A stretch of DNA of 64,000 bases from Pirellulaceae bacterium (lineage in GTDB: Bacteria > Planctomycetota > Planctomycetia > Pirellulales > Pirellulaceae). The notes beneath the pieces are model-generated. The model had not been told where the DNA came from and searched no databases. It was given only the letters and a program-made list of their open reading frames with translations. Shown piece by piece: positions 26,498 to 37,590 of this stretch. Where the stretch lies: NCBI GenBank assembly GCA_020852965.1, contig JADYZV010000103.1, forward strand, positions 58,695 to 122,694, written 5' to 3'. A program made the translations under genes and the position numbers. Each line of letters begins with the position of its first letter. Within the stretch, counting starts at the first letter, position 1.

Positions 26498-29041
26498 ATG
26501 CAACGGATGAGCGACGAAAACAAGCCCCAGCCACTTCCTGCTGACGACGAAATCACAATCTCTGCGGACGCCACCAGTGGCGGCTATGACTCGGCCGACT
26601 TGAAGCATCTCAGCGATATCGAGCATGTGCGCGAGCGACCGAGTATGTACATCGGCGACACGACCCTCAAGGGGCTGCACCACTTGGTCTATGAAGTGGT
26701 CGATAATTCAATCGACGAAGTCATGGCCAACCATGCCAAGGCGATCACGGTGCTGATCAACTCCGATGGCTCCGTCACTGTCGAGGACGACGGTCGCGGC
26801 ATTCCTGTCTCCAAGCACTTGCAGCTCAGCGAAGAGATGGAACGCGAAGTCAGCACGCTCGAAGGGGTGATGACGGTTCTCAAATTCGGTGGCAAATTCG
26901 AAAAGAAGGCCTACGAAACGTCCGGTGGTCTGCACGGTGTGGGAGTGACCGTGGTCAACTTTCTATCGCAGTGGTGCGAAGTGGAAGTGGCGCGCGAAGG
27001 GCACGTCTGGACGCAGAGCTACGAGCGTGGTGTCGCGACTGGCCCTATCTCCAAAGGGCACGCCACCCAAAAGCGTGGCACCAAGACGACATTCAAACCA
27101 GACGGAGCGATCTTCATCAACACGAAGTTCAACTACGACACGCTCTACAAACGCTTGCAGGAGCTTGCCTTTCTCAATAGCGGCGTGCGCATCAAGTACC
27201 ACGACGAGCGGGTCAATGAAGGGGATGAATTTTTCTACGAACGCGGGATTGTCGAGTTCGTCGAGCATATGAACCGCGCCAGCGATGTTGTCCACCCCGA
27301 CGTGATATTGATCGAGGGCGCACGGGAGGGCGTCACGTTTCAAATTGCCCTGCAATACTCGACCGAGTACACCGAGAATGTGCAGTCTTACGTCAATAAT
27401 ATTCACACCATCGAAGGGGGGACGCACGTTTCCGGCTTTCGCTCGGCATTGACGCGTGTGTTAAATGCCTACGGCAAAAAGGAAGGACTGTTCAACAAAG
27501 ATCAGACTCCTACGGGCGATGACTTCCGCGAGGGCTTGACGGCTGTCATCAGCGTCCGCGTCCCGCATCCGCAGTTCGAAGGCCAAACGAAAACCAAACT
27601 CGGCAATGGCGAAGTCGAGGGGATCATCAATGGTGCCGTTGGGGAAGGTTTGCAAAAGTATCTCGAAGAGAGCCCCAAGAATGCCAAGCTGATCGTCAAG
27701 AAAGGGATGCTCGCCTGCGAAGCTCGCGAGGCAGCTCGCAAGGCCAAGGATCTATTGCGCAAGCGGAAAGATGCACTCAGCGGCGGCGGCCTGCCCGGGA
27801 AACTTCGCGATTGCATCAGCAACAAAATGGAGGAATGTGAAGTCTACTTGGTGGAAGGCGATTCGGCGGGTGGCAGTGCGGAAGGTGGACGCTTCCGAGA
27901 TTTTCAAGCCATCTTGCCGCTGCGTGGCAAGATCATCAATGCCTACAAAAGCCGCGAAGACAAAGTGTTGGCCAATGAAGAAGTGCAGAGCATGATCCAG
28001 GCCATTGGCTGCGGCATTGGCGTCGACCAAGACATCTCCAAGCGGCGCTACAACAAAGTCATTATTATGACCGACGCCGACGTGGATGGTTCGCACATCC
28101 GCACATTGCTGCTCTGCTTCTTCTATCGCCAAATGTATCACTTGGTCGCTGGTGGACACGTCTATTTGGCACAGCCGCCATTGTTCCGCGTTGTGCGCGG
28201 CAAGTCGACACGCTACTACGTGCAGACCGAAGAGGAGATGAAGACTCAGCTTATGGAACGCGGCTTGGCCGATTGCTGGTTGGAGATGGACGATGGTCGA
28301 CGCATTGACGGCGATGCGATGCGAGGTCTTTGCGCGACTCTAGCCAGTATGGAGGATGCCATGCTGGCACTCGAACGGCGCGGAGTAAGTCTCAAAGCAC
28401 AAGCCGAGCGGATGGACCCCGAGACCAATCGTATGCCGATCTTTTTGTTGACGGTCGGCAATGATATGCACTGGTTTTTCACACGCGATGCCCTCGAAGA
28501 ATTTATCGAAGCAGAGAAGTTAACGCTGGAAACCAAAGCACCCATCGAAGTCGGCGAAGCGGCGGATGCTGTAGCTGCGGATGCCGTGCCGCCTGCCGAA
28601 GAAGAACGCATTTTAGCTCACTTCGTCGAAATGCACGAAGTCAAAACAATCAACGCAGGGCTTAAGGAATTGGCCGAACATGGCTTCACTGTCCAAGATC
28701 TGATCCCAGAACAACGGACAGGTACGACCGAATCTAAATTCCATTTGAATCGAGAAGAGAACCGCAGCGGAATCGACGACCTGCGCGCTCTGCTGCCGGC
28801 TATTCGCGCAGCGGGTGAAAAGGGAATGCAGGTTACTCGCTTTAAGGGCTTGGGCGAAATGAACCCCGAAGAACTGCGAGAAACGACCCTCGACCGTTCC
28901 AATCGAACGCTCGTCCAAGTCACCTTGACCGATGCAGCGGCCGCCGACGAAATGTTCCGTGTATTGATGGGAGATAAGGTCGAGCCACGGCGGCACTTCA
29001 TCGAGAAGCACGCATTGGAAGTTCGCAACTTGGATGTGTAG
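26498..29041 (+). CDS. gyrB: DNA gyrase subunit B
   Basis: 847 residues, the ATPase subunit of the type II topoisomerase that introduces negative supercoils. GHKL ATPase: EVVDNSIDEVMANHA, DDGRGIPVSKH, ETSGGLHGVGVTVVNFLS. Transducer domain with the QTKTKLGN region. TOPRIM: YLVEGDSAGGSAEGGRFRDFQAILPLRGKIINA and MTDADVDGSHIRTLLLCFFYR. C-terminal RFKGLGEMNPEELRETTLD. An insertion of about 170 residues between TOPRIM and tail (about 580-745) is of the kind seen in Gram-negative GyrB. ATGs at 26498 and 26507 are both possible. gyrA and dnaA are not next to it. Confidence 0.97.
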   Translation: MQRMSDENKPQPLPADDEITISADATSGGYDSADLKHLSDIEHVRERPSMYIGDTTLKGLHHLVYEVVDNSIDEVMANHAKAITVLINSDGSVTVEDDGRGIPVSKHLQLSEEMEREVSTLEGVMTVLKFGGKFEKKAYETSGGLHGVGVTVVNFLSQWCEVEVAREGHVWTQSYERGVATGPISKGHATQKRGTKTTFKPDGAIFINTKFNYDTLYKRLQELAFLNSGVRIKYHDERVNEGDEFFYERGIVEFVEHMNRASDVVHPDVILIEGAREGVTFQIALQYSTEYTENVQSYVNNIHTIEGGTHVSGFRSALTRVLNAYGKKEGLFNKDQTPTGDDFREGLTAVISVRVPHPQFEGQTKTKLGNGEVEGIINGAVGEGLQKYLEESPKNAKLIVKKGMLACEAREAARKAKDLLRKRKDALSGGGLPGKLRDCISNKMEECEVYLVEGDSAGGSAEGGRFRDFQAILPLRGKIINAYKSREDKVLANEEVQSMIQAIGCGIGVDQDISKRRYNKVIIMTDADVDGSHIRTLLLCFFYRQMYHLVAGGHVYLAQPPLFRVVRGKSTRYYVQTEEEMKTQLMERGLADCWLEMDDGRRIDGDAMRGLCATLASMEDAMLALERRGVSLKAQAERMDPETNRMPIFLLTVGNDMHWFFTRDALEEFIEAEKLTLETKAPIEVGEAADAVAADAVPPAEEERILAHFVEMHEVKTINAGLKELAEHGFTVQDLIPEQRTGTTESKFHLNREENRSGIDDLRALLPAIRAAGEKGMQVTRFKGLGEMNPEELRETTLDRSNRTLVQVTLTDAAAADEMFRVLMGDKVEPRRHFIEKHALEVRNLDV

Positions 29042-29060
29042 AACGTACGGTGCTTTCTAC

Positions 29061-29133
29061 CCATGCTCCGGCATTGCCATCCGCGCTAGCAAACAAAATA
29101 TGTTTTCGCACGGATGGCAAGGCCGGAGCATGG
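29061..29133. repeat. Long stem-loop after gyrB
   Basis: Arms 29061-29083 and 29111-29133 are inverted repeats of 23 bases with one mismatch (CCATGCTCCGGC at one end, GCCGGAGCATGG at the other). The loop is 27 bases and AT-rich. It starts 20 bases after the gyrB stop. It may end gyrB and glpK transcripts or protect the 3' end, but lacks a T-tract. Confidence 0.7.
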
Positions 29134-29197
29134 ATGAGGATGCGATGTCGGTTGGCGGAAGAGAAATTCGGTGGGGGACCAGAGAGCTACTTTGATT

Positions 29198-29217
29198 CTC
29201 GGTGGGGGACCACCGAG
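29198..29217. repeat. GGGA-loop hairpin
   Basis: CTCGGTGG, loop GGGA, CCACCGAG: a perfect 8-bp stem with a GNRA-type loop. A half copy of the same sequence (TCGGTGGGGGACC) lies 30 bases upstream. It is 13 bases past the glpK stop (minus strand), so it may terminate glpK. Confidence 0.55.
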
Positions 29218-29229
29218 TTACTGTAGAAT

Positions 29230-30735
29230 TCAATCGATCCACTGCTTGGCCCGCTGTAGGGCTTTTTGCCATTGCCCACGCAACTCGGCCACTTGAGCTT
29301 GTGGCATCGCGGGCTCGAAGGTGCGGTCGATTTGCCATTGTTCGGTGAGCTCGTCGCGCGACTTCCAGTAGCCCACAGCCAGTCCGGCTAGATAACCTGC
29401 ACCGAGCGCGGTCGCTTCGAAGGTCTTGGGACGCACGACTGGCACTCCCAGGACGTCGGCTTGGAATTGCATCAGCAGATCGTTGCGTGCTGCTCCCCCA
29501 TCGACGCGAAGTGAGCGTATTTTGATGTTGGCGTCAGCACGCATGGCGGCCAGGACGTCGGCGGTTTGGAAAGCGATCGATTCCAGCGCGGCGCGAGCTA
29601 TATGTGCGGCCGTGGCACCGCGCGTGAGTCCCGAAATGCTGCCGCGAGCGTAGGCATCCCAGTGCGGTGCTCCCAGCCCCGCAAAGGCTGGGACGAGGTA
29701 GACGCCGCCATTGTCGGGGACTTGCCGAGCCAGTTTTTCGACATCTTCGGATTTCTTGATTAGCCCCAAACCGTCGCGCAGCCATTGCACCACCGCTCCG
29801 GCGATGAAGATGCTCCCCTCGAGTGCATACTCGGGCTGTTTATCGATCTTCCAGGCGACGGTGGTGAGCAAGTTATTGGATGACGCGCGCGGCTTCTTGC
29901 CCGTATTCATCAACATGAAGCAACCGGTGCCGTAGGTGTTCTTGACCATCCCAGGTTGGATGCACATCTGCCCAAACAACGCGGCATGCTGATCGCCGGC
30001 AATGCCCGCGATTGGTATGGAACGACCTAACAGTTTGGAATCCGTCTCAGCTAGCACTTCGCTGGATGCGCAGATCTCGGGCAGAACACTTTGGGGGATT
30101 TTGAGCGCTTTGAGCAGGTCGGCATCCCATTGGCCGCTGTGAATATCGCATAGCATCGTCCGTCCGGCATTCGTCAAGTCGGTCTTGTGGACAGCGCCTT
30201 TGTCTGCGGTGCCGCCTGTCAATTTCCAAATCAGCCATGAATCCATCGTACCGAAAGCCACATCCCCGGAAGCCGCCATAGCGCGTGCTTGTGGGACATG
30301 ATCGAGCAACCACTGCAGTTTGGTACCGCTGAAGTATGCGTCGATTATCAATCCGGTTTTGGCTGTGATGGCTGCTGCCGACTTGCTCTTGGCCAAGGAT
30401 TTGCAGATGTCGGCTGTGCGGCGATCCTGCCATACGATCGCTCGGTGCAGCGGTTTTCCGGTGCGTCGATTCCAAAGCATGGTTGTCTCGCGTTGATTGG
30501 TGATGCCAATCGCTGCGATCTGGGACGCATTAATTTTGGCTTTCTTCAGGGCCGCTTTGGCCACCGCAAGCTGGCTACTCCAAATCTCTTCCGGATCATG
30601 CTCGACCCAGCCCGGCTGCGGGAAGAACTGTGTGAATTCTTTCTGCGCCACCGCTACGATGGTCCCGTCGTTGGCTAGCACCAAAGCCCGTGAGCTGGTA
30701 GTCCCTTGATCGAGCGCCAAGATGAAAGATGACAT
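29230..30735 (-). CDS. glpK: Glycerol kinase
   Basis: 501 residues, normal length. Phosphorylates glycerol to sn-glycerol 3-phosphate with ATP in the cytoplasm. FGGY-family signatures: [14 protein letters not shown] at the N-terminus, [71 protein letters not shown], and [27 protein letters not shown]. All expected active-site segments are present. No glpF, glpD or glpR in the window, so glycerol uptake is encoded elsewhere. A small secreted protein gene lies 35 bases upstream on the same strand and may share its transcript. Confidence 0.97.
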   Translation of the reverse strand: MSSFILALDQGTTSSRALVLANDGTIVAVAQKEFTQFFPQPGWVEHDPEEIWSSQLAVAKAALKKAKINASQIAAIGITNQRETTMLWNRRTGKPLHRAIVWQDRRTADICKSLAKSKSAAAITAKTGLIIDAYFSGTKLQWLLDHVPQARAMAASGDVAFGTMDSWLIWKLTGGTADKGAVHKTDLTNAGRTMLCDIHSGQWDADLLKALKIPQSVLPEICASSEVLAETDSKLLGRSIPIAGIAGDQHAALFGQMCIQPGMVKNTYGTGCFMLMNTGKKPRASSNNLLTTVAWKIDKQPEYALEGSIFIAGAVVQWLRDGLGLIKKSEDVEKLARQVPDNGGVYLVPAFAGLGAPHWDAYARGSISGLTRGATAAHIARAALESIAFQTADVLAAMRADANIKIRSLRVDGGAARNDLLMQFQADVLGVPVVRPKTFEATALGAGYLAGLAVGYWKSRDELTEQWQIDRTFEPAMPQAQVAELRGQWQKALQRAKQWID

Positions 30736-30770
30736 GCTGCGTTCCTCGAATGGTTGGTAGAGAATGGAAC

Positions 30771-31343
30771 CTACTTCGTCTTCAACTCTTTGATCGACTT
30801 CTTAAATCCGTCGGCCAGCGTTGCGACCACATCTTTGTAGCCGGTCATTTTGATAAAGTACTGTCCTTGATCTTTGGTGATGATGATCGCTCCGAGCATG
30901 CGATAGTCTTTACGGAGCACCGTCTTTCCACCTGAGAATGGGCCGCCGCCCATACTATCTTTGAAGCTACCGGGGATATCGACCCAATGAACTGTCAGTC
31001 CATCGACGTCAAATTTTTCGATGGTCGCTTTGTCCTTGGTGGCTTTGCCGTCGGGCTGTTCGAACTGCCCATACCAACGCTCGATGTTTTCGTCCACCGA
31101 ACCACCCGCAGGCATGATGGTGATACGCGCCTTCTCGTCCCCTGCTTTGGCGTCGGCCGGTGCGGAGAATTCGTACGTCACAATTCTCGACTTGGGCTCC
31201 ATCTTTTTCCAGTCGGCCGGGGTGGTCAGCTCCACTTTGCCATCAGCCAATTCAATTTTCGTTGATTCTTGTGCGTGGCTGGGTGCAGCAATCGCGGAAA
31301 CGCAGGCGAATCCGATAAGGGCTAGGAAAAGCGTATTTTTCAT
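30771..31343 (-). CDS. Secreted hypothetical protein
   Basis: 190 residues from the ATG at 31343, with GGAG about 13 bases before it. Signal peptide [24 protein letters not shown]. The mature part has W-K-K-M and a [23 protein letters not shown] segment, then [17 protein letters not shown] and [23 protein letters not shown], like small periplasmic PsbP/lipoprotein-type beta proteins of planctomycetes. I know no function. The frame is open further upstream, but those residues carry no family features and precede the signal peptide. Confidence 0.8.
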   Translation of the reverse strand: MKNTLFLALIGFACVSAIAAPSHAQESTKIELADGKVELTTPADWKKMEPKSRIVTYEFSAPADAKAGDEKARITIMPAGGSVDENIERWYGQFEQPDGKATKDKATIEKFDVDGLTVHWVDIPGSFKDSMGGGPFSGGKTVLRKDYRMLGAIIITKDQGQYFIKMTGYKDVVATLADGFKKSIKELKTK

Positions 31344-31433
31344 CTCAGGAAACTCCGTTGAGTGCAAATGGGTAAAGTAGCAAGCGCAGGCCTTGTGCCG
31401 TTCGCCAGAGTTTCTGCAAACCTTAAATGAATT

Positions 31434-31462
31434 GGCTACGTCACACGGAGTGTGCCTGCTAC
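31434..31462. repeat. Dispersed palindromic element, GTAGCAGGC family (copy 4)
   Basis: GGCTACGTCACACGGAGTG then TGCCTGCTAC, containing a CACAC-GGA-GTGTG hairpin. Located between the secreted protein gene and sthA. Confidence 0.65.
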
Positions 31463-31636
31463 GTTGGGCTACCGCGCATTGTAACACATGCCTTGACTCG
31501 GACTATTCGTGCGTTTGAGCGAAAACGAAGTAAATGGCGAAAGGGAAGACGCAAAGCATTTTAACGCAGACACTTTGCGAGCTCTGCGCTTTTGCATGAG
31601 GTACGTTTTCTGACTGATAGACGACGGAGGGGGTCA

Positions 31637-33040
31637 TTAGAACAGGCGATTATAGCCGTTGAGTGCGGCGACTCGATAGGCTTCGGCCATGGTGGGGTAG
31701 TTGAAAGTAGTATTGATGAAGTACTCGAGCGTATTGTGCGGATGGGGCTGCTTCATGATGGCTTGACCGATATGCACAATTTCGGCTGCGTTGGCACCAA
31801 AGCAATGCACCCCAAGGATCTCGAGCGATTCGCGATGGAACAGTAGCTTGAGCATCCCGACGGTACGACCGGTAATCTGCGCACGAGCTAGGCTTTTGAA
31901 CTGGGAGTGCCCCATTTCATATGGGATTTTCGCGGCGGTCAGCTCGCGCTCGGTGCGTCCCACGCTGCTGATCTCGGGGCTCGTGTAGATCCCCGTCGGA
32001 ATATCGCTCAACTCCAGGCAGCGGTCCGTGCAGCCGGTCAAGTGCAAGGCAGCGGCGCGGCCCTGCATGTAAGCCGCGCTGGCCAGGGCGGGAAAGCCGA
32101 CGATGTCACCTACGGCATAGACGTGAGGTACATTCGTCTGTCCTTGTGAATTGACTTCCAGGTGCCCACGTTTCGAAGGCGCAATGCCGATCTTATCCAG
32201 CCCTAAACTTTCTATGTTGCCGCTGCGACCGTTGGCCCACAAGAAGATGTCGGACTTGATCTGCTTGCCACTTTGCAAATACAGCACCACCCCATCGGCT
32301 TGACCTTCGATGCGATCAAGCGTCTCGTTGTGGCGAATGACAATACCTTGATCGCGCAGATGATAAGACAAGGCGTCGATGATTTCGTCGTCCAAGAATT
32401 CGAGTAGCTTCTCACGCGTGTTGACCAGGTTGACCTTTATTTCCAGATTGCGAAACATGGATGCGTATTCGCAGCCGATGACTCCAGCACCATAAACGGT
32501 GATCGACTTGGGTCGCTCGGTCAATTCCAGAATCGTATCGCTATCGAAGATGCGAGGGTGGCTAAAATCGACGCCATCGGGGTGGTAGGGCCGCGAGCCG
32601 ACTGCGATCACGAAGCTCTCGGCATGAAATCGCGTGCCATTTTCGATCTCGATCGTATGTTCGTTGACAAACGTGGCTTGGCCTTCGATCACCGGCACGT
32701 GATTGCGGTCGTAGAAAGCTTGTCGCATCGACTCTTGTTTGGCGATAATAGAGCGGCTGCTGCTGCGTAGTTGGGCAAGAGTTGGGGATGGACGATTGCC
32801 TAACTCTTGCACCACAGGATTTTTGAGAGCTTCCATGATCGAGTGGATCGAGAATCGGAGCGCCTTGCTGGGGATCGTCCCCCAGTGCGTACAACCACCG
32901 CCGATTCTAGAATGCCGTTCGAAGATCGCTACGCGTTTACCTTCCTTGGCGGCTTGCATCGCGGCGCCTTCGCCACCTGGCCCGGTACCGATGACGATGA
33001 CGTCAAAATGATTCACAGGCACAGAGATATTGGTTTGCAC
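31637..33040 (-). CDS. sthA: Soluble pyridine nucleotide transhydrogenase (Si-specific)
   Basis: 467 residues. A flavoprotein of the disulfide-reductase superfamily that moves reducing equivalents between NADPH and NAD+. FAD site [20 protein letters not shown] near residue 17. The redox Cys pair of relatives is replaced as in true Sth[17 protein letters not shown] keeps one Cys. NAD(P) site [17 protein letters not shown]; second FAD motif [23 protein letters not shown]-terminal dimerisation domain with IGQAIMKQP. It starts 5 bases after the stop of the 1395-residue gene, so the two are almost certainly co-transcribed and may be translationally coupled. Confidence 0.95.
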   Translation of the reverse strand: MQTNISVPVNHFDVIVIGTGPGGEGAAMQAAKEGKRVAIFERHSRIGGGCTHWGTIPSKALRFSIHSIMEALKNPVVQELGNRPSPTLAQLRSSSRSIIAKQESMRQAFYDRNHVPVIEGQATFVNEHTIEIENGTRFHAESFVIAVGSRPYHPDGVDFSHPRIFDSDTILELTERPKSITVYGAGVIGCEYASMFRNLEIKVNLVNTREKLLEFLDDEIIDALSYHLRDQGIVIRHNETLDRIEGQADGVVLYLQSGKQIKSDIFLWANGRSGNIESLGLDKIGIAPSKRGHLEVNSQGQTNVPHVYAVGDIVGFPALASAAYMQGRAAALHLTGCTDRCLELSDIPTGIYTSPEISSVGRTERELTAAKIPYEMGHSQFKSLARAQITGRTVGMLKLLFHRESLEILGVHCFGANAAEIVHIGQAIMKQPHPHNTLEYFINTTFNYPTMAEAYRVAALNGYNRLF

Positions 33041-33045
33041 GGCGA

Positions 33046-36000
33046 CTAGGCCTCACCTAAATTGAGTGTTCTTATGTTTTTCGCGACGGCGACGAGCTGT
33101 TCGACAATTTGTTCGCTGGTCGCGCAGCGGAAACCGACGGCGCTGTCGTAGCGTGGCTTCTGAAAGAAACCGCGTTGGTTTTCGAGCACGCTATCGACTT
33201 CGTCTTCAAGTGCGCTGAGCCACTGGGGGACGTCCAGTCCGACTCCGGTAGGCTGTTCCATCATGAGCTTGCATTCGTCGATCAGCAGTTCGAAGATTGG
33301 CGAAGCTTCACCACTGAGTCGGAACTGCCGTACGGCTGGACCCACTAAGGCGCGCATACGGTCTACGGTCATGGGGCGAGTAAAACGTTCGTGTAGGCGA
33401 TCGGCCACGGTGGGCATACGCATCGCATATTTTTGCTGCAATTCGCGCAGGTGTTCCAAGTACATTTCGCTTTCGCGGCCAATGCGTTCTGCCAAAGCAC
33501 GCCGCCATTGCAAGGCGGTCTGATGGCAACCGGCCCGCACCAGTACTTCGTGCGTCCAATAGATCGGCTTGAGGTTCCATGACACGCGGTCGTATCTCAC
33601 GCGCAAACGCAGGAAGTCGAGCAGCATATACAGCATCTCGCCACGGTCCGATTGTGTGGTGGTGCTGTTGTAGTCGCGGTATTCACTATAGTGATCGATG
33701 ATAGCTTCGAGCACCACGTTGAGCATTTTTTCGACCTGTCCACGATCGATGGCTCCTGCCTCGATGGCTAGAAACAAGTCTTGTAGTTCGTGATCGCCTT
33801 CCTCAGCCACCTTGTCCAACCAGTGCCCGACCCCCTGATGTAGAATTGCACGCACGTTGCCTAAACGCAAGAATGACTGAGTGAAAATCGATCCGCCGAA
33901 GCGCTGGATAAACTCAACTAGAGTATTCCAATTGCGGCTGTTATCCACGGTCTCCAATACGCTAAGACGTAAGGTGCGACTGTGCGAGAGCCAGCTACCG
34001 AGCATGACTTCCGTCAACTGTTCGAGCACGGCGATTAGCTCGTCGCTACTTGGCTCCAATTCTTGCAGCGATTCGCCGTCGTGGGTATCCAAATCGATGG
34101 GGTGCAAATCGTCGAGCGTTAGGTGATGAGTTTCCGTGGGGCGGTAGCTGACGAGTTTTCCTTTGCGGTCGCGTGGAGTGGCGAGTGGCTTTGAGCCCGA
34201 GCGCAGTTCATCAATGCGCCAATTGATGGCGTTTTGCACCACGGAGCGGACCATAGCCACAAAGCTGAGTTTGAACAAGTCATCGAACTCGGTCACGGCA
34301 CCTGGTCCGATCGGATTGTGGTGTTCCATGAAGCGACACGTCTCAAGCAGATGGCAGGCTTGATAGAAGAAACCTTGGCGCGGCAACCAGACCAACATGT
34401 GTGATAGAATGCGGCGACGCAATCGCACGCTATAGATTTGAGCAGGATCGCCGCCGCGCGCGAGCGGAATGTACAGCAACTTCTTCGATCGCAGTGCGGT
34501 CAGCAGCCGCGAGAAGGTGTTGTCGATCGCCTCGTTTTTTCCATATAACAAGTTGCCAAGGATTTCGATCGCAATCCGGTCGTCTTCGGGAAGTTCATCC
34601 AGATCTTGGGCCGATGCGGAGCTGGCAGCGGCGTCCGCAGTCAAATTGGCCAGCAACAATCTTCGTGCATCGGCTGTCTCGACAGCGGACCCGATGACGC
34701 GTTCGAGTAGCGATTCTTTGATCAATCGCTGTCGATCGTAGCGGCTCATGGCATCGTGATCGGGGCCGACTTTGGCAATAGGGTACGCCGCCACGTCTTG
34801 CATAAGTGTTAGCAGGCCGCGCCGATTGGCGGCGGCTTGCTCGGCCCAATGCTGCATGGCTTGCAAACGCGCATGTCCTTTGGCGTCGCCGGAAGAGATC
34901 TCGGGGCGCAAATGGCGGCTGAGCGCAGCACCCTTCCACATCTGAGCCAGTGCGGTCAGAAAAGTCAGATGCTGGTTGAGCCGATTGGCTTCGTCAAGCA
35001 GCTCGCTATCACTCTCGACTCCCGCTTCTTCAGGCACCGCGCTTTCAATACCGTCGTCGGTCGTGTCGCTGTAGACGACTCCCTCGTAGGCCGCATCGAA
35101 CATGCCCCCTTCGTCATCATCGTCACTATCTCCATCTAAATCGAAGTCGTCCCCAGTGGGAAAACCCGTTTCGCTACTGCTGCGTTTCGCGGGCGAGCTT
35201 CCCCCTTTGCCGAGACGGAACTCGGGAGCATTCCAATAGTGATCTGCATTGGCTTCCAAGTAATCAAAGAACTTTTGCGCAATTCTCCAATCGAGCTTTG
35301 GTCCGGAGGGATCGGTATGTAAACGATGCTCAAAACGCTGCATCCAGCGGCGAGCCAAGTCGGAGAACGAATCGTCCCCTTTCTGCAATCCGACGCGATC
35401 GGCTTGTCCCAACCAATGGACCAGCAATGCCATCGACGCGACAAAGTCATCGCGCTCGAGCAGCGATTCGACGACCAGTGCGTAGGCCTTGGGGGAATCG
35501 AAAAGTTCGGCGTGGGGTGCCCAGAATTTGACGTCGCCGGCAGCCGCCCCCCCGGCATGCCATAGCGCCAACGCTTTGGCCACCAACACCGCCGATTCGA
35601 CCGTTTCCAGTGGATCGGTCGCCTCCAAGTCGCTGACTGCGTGCGCGGCGAACTGGCGCCACCACTCGGCCGCACCACGCAACTGCTGTTCGATCTGTTG
35701 GCATAGATCGTCGCGCCCCGCCGCCGAGGCTTCACGCCACATTCGCGACTGCATGGCAAACACGAATTCCATCAGTTGAACCAGATCCTCGACACGATGA
35801 TCGTGGACCGAAGCATCAGGGCCTTCGAAACGCGAGTAGTTTCCCGCAAATCCAAGGATGTTCCAGGGGTCGACGATTGCCCCACACTCGATTCCGCGAT
35901 GCACCAGGTCCATGACCTGCGGCGAAATCGCAACCGCCTCGTCGAGCATATTGATCTGCAGGAAGTGATCGCCGGCTGTGATCAAGCAATCGATGCGCGA

Positions 36001-37233
36001 TACAATCCGAGCCGACGGAACGTGGACAAAGTCGGATTGCTCCTTGGCTGCGGCTGCATTGCCCATCCTCGCAAACAGTCGAGCCAACTGCACGTGTTCG
36101 AGTTGGCTGGCGCGGAGCTTGGCCAAGTGCGTATTGAGATGTTGCCGCGCGCCTCCGAACGGTTGGCGACGGAGCTTTTGCTCTTCCAACAGTCGCTCCA
36201 AGTGAGGGCCACTCATGCGGTCCAAAAGCTGCTCGTAAAACTGATCGCGATAAGCGGCAATCGGCCCCAGGATACTGGCCAGCGTGACCGTCGAGGCAAA
36301 CACGCCCGGGCCTGAGCCGCTGATTCCCGAGGCCATCAAGATCGTCCCTGCCAACACGGCAGCCGCTTCTGTCAACAGTTCTTCCTGCGGCAATTCAGAC
36401 GCTTCGTGAACACGGGCCAGCAGCGCGTCGAGCGTTACTTGCTGTACCACGAAACGTCGATAGTTGCCGCTGTTGTCGATGCGATGTGGATCCCATTGCC
36501 CAAAGTGATAGTTGGGCCGCTGATTGACCGGATGGTCAAAGTCGTAGGCGCGCGGGTCGATCGCCAATTCTTCGAGCAGCGAAAGATCGAAACTAGCCTG
36601 GTGCAATATATCGGGGTCAGTCTCCTGCAGAATCTGCATGCAGCGCAGCACCACCCCTTCGTACAATCCCGCCGTCGCACCAATGCCTCCGACATAGATG
36701 GGGATGGGACGCAACCATTCGTGTGCGTAGGGCTCCAGTCGACGGCCTTCGAGCACCGCAACTGGACGGTGGCCGACATAGTCGTTGAGCTGTGCAATGG
36801 CCGCCGGTACGATCCGGTCGGTCTCCGACCACGGACCGCCTTGCATCACCACCGCTTCCATCGCGCGTCCCAAGAAGAACCCATTGATCAGGGCTTCTGG
36901 CTCCTGATGGAACAACAGGTCGCGGTGGAAGTCGAGATAGGCGGGCAAGAAATTGAGCCATACCAGCTCCATCATTGCGACCGCTTGCTGGCAATCGGCA
37001 AAGCCGGGATTCGTTTCTGCCAAGCAAGCCAGCTCGTCCTGCAACCACTGCTGAATTTGCAACCAGGCTGCCAACCCTTCATAGGGGCCGGCTGGAATCG
37101 CTTGCGCATAGAGGCGATTGAGCGCCGCCAGCGTCTTGAGATCCATTTTCCCCGATGAGAAGTTGAGAAAGCCCAAGACCTGTCGCAGATCTTCGTTTAA
37201 CCGGTCTCGTTGTTCACAGCTACGCTCGTCCAC
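33046..37233 (-). CDS. Large cytoplasmic protein of unknown function (1395 aa)
   Basis: No signal peptide and no transmembrane helix. I recognise no named domain. Composition is rich in Leu, Ala, Glu and Asp with many helix-length blocks ([48 protein letters not shown]), suggesting an alpha-helical repeat scaffold. An acidic low-complexity stretch ([15 protein letters not shown], about 695-712) splits it into two halves. [14 protein letters not shown] glycine segment near 300-310 is not a P-loop. It looks like a lineage-specific planctomycete protein. It is the first gene of a pair with sthA (5-base gap), hinting at a shared condition rather than a shared reaction. Confidence 0.82.
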   Translation of the reverse strand: MDERSCEQRDRLNEDLRQVLGFLNFSSGKMDLKTLAALNRLYAQAIPAGPYEGLAAWLQIQQWLQDELACLAETNPGFADCQQAVAMMELVWLNFLPAYLDFHRDLLFHQEPEALINGFFLGRAMEAVVMQGGPWSETDRIVPAAIAQLNDYVGHRPVAVLEGRRLEPYAHEWLRPIPIYVGGIGATAGLYEGVVLRCMQILQETDPDILHQASFDLSLLEELAIDPRAYDFDHPVNQRPNYHFGQWDPHRIDNSGNYRRFVVQQVTLDALLARVHEASELPQEELLTEAAAVLAGTILMASGISGSGPGVFASTVTLASILGPIAAYRDQFYEQLLDRMSGPHLERLLEEQKLRRQPFGGARQHLNTHLAKLRASQLEHVQLARLFARMGNAAAAKEQSDFVHVPSARIVSRIDCLITAGDHFLQINMLDEAVAISPQVMDLVHRGIECGAIVDPWNILGFAGNYSRFEGPDASVHDHRVEDLVQLMEFVFAMQSRMWREASAAGRDDLCQQIEQQLRGAAEWWRQFAAHAVSDLEATDPLETVESAVLVAKALALWHAGGAAAGDVKFWAPHAELFDSPKAYALVVESLLERDDFVASMALLVHWLGQADRVGLQKGDDSFSDLARRWMQRFEHRLHTDPSGPKLDWRIAQKFFDYLEANADHYWNAPEFRLGKGGSSPAKRSSSETGFPTGDDFDLDGDSDDDDEGGMFDAAYEGVVYSDTTDDGIESAVPEEAGVESDSELLDEANRLNQHLTFLTALAQMWKGAALSRHLRPEISSGDAKGHARLQAMQHWAEQAAANRRGLLTLMQDVAAYPIAKVGPDHDAMSRYDRQRLIKESLLERVIGSAVETADARRLLLANLTADAAASSASAQDLDELPEDDRIAIEILGNLLYGKNEAIDNTFSRLLTALRSKKLLYIPLARGGDPAQIYSVRLRRRILSHMLVWLPRQGFFYQACHLLETCRFMEHHNPIGPGAVTEFDDLFKLSFVAMVRSVVQNAINWRIDELRSGSKPLATPRDRKGKLVSYRPTETHHLTLDDLHPIDLDTHDGESLQELEPSSDELIAVLEQLTEVMLGSWLSHSRTLRLSVLETVDNSRNWNTLVEFIQRFGGSIFTQSFLRLGNVRAILHQGVGHWLDKVAEEGDHELQDLFLAIEAGAIDRGQVEKMLNVVLEAIIDHYSEYRDYNSTTTQSDRGEMLYMLLDFLRLRVRYDRVSWNLKPIYWTHEVLVRAGCHQTALQWRRALAERIGRESEMYLEHLRELQQKYAMRMPTVADRLHERFTRPMTVDRMRALVGPAVRQFRLSGEASPIFELLIDECKLMMEQPTGVGLDVPQWLSALEDEVDSVLENQRGFFQKPRYDSAVGFRCATSEQIVEQLVAVAKNIRTLNLGEA

Positions 37234-37590
37234 TCACACCTACCTGATCGGGCTATATACTCTATAGAGGGGTTGTTGGATACCTCTAAAGGGCTGGCGA
37301 CTACTGCCAATTTGGTTCAGTTCTTTAAAGTAGCAGGTACACTCCTCGTGCCGCAGCCCATTGAGCCCAAGTAATTCTGGCCCCAGCGAGCGGCACACAG
37401 GACTGTGTCTGCTACTTTGAAGGGTATTGCGCTTGCCGGCCTCGTGCCTATGCGCCGCGTCGCTCACTTTGACAATTATCGTAGGTATTTCGCTGAAAAG
37501 GGTCTAGGACAGGTGTCGTTGTGTACACTACTTTTATCTTAGCCATCACGCTACACTGCCGAATCCACCAGAGTCCCTTCGAGGCGTTAT
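37234..37590. other. Divergent intergenic region with long palindrome
   Basis: No gene seen. The main structure is the palindrome at 37323-37422. Promoters for the 1395-residue gene (-) and the methyltransferase (+) should be here. Confidence 0.5.
37323..37422. repeat. Complete paired palindromic element, GTAGCAGGC family (copy 5)
   Basis: Left arm runs CTTTAAAGTAGCAGG then ACACTCCTCGTGCCGC; the right arm, reverse complemented, runs CTTCAAAGTAGCAGA then CACAGTCCTGTGTGCCGC. About 30 bases match with a few changes and one indel, separated by about 35 bases. This is the fullest copy in the window and shows that the single copies elsewhere are half elements. Confidence 0.7.

Noticed and set aside
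26171..29041. Replication origin near gyrB
   Set aside because: No dnaA, dnaN or recF is adjacent and no cluster of DnaA boxes was seen.
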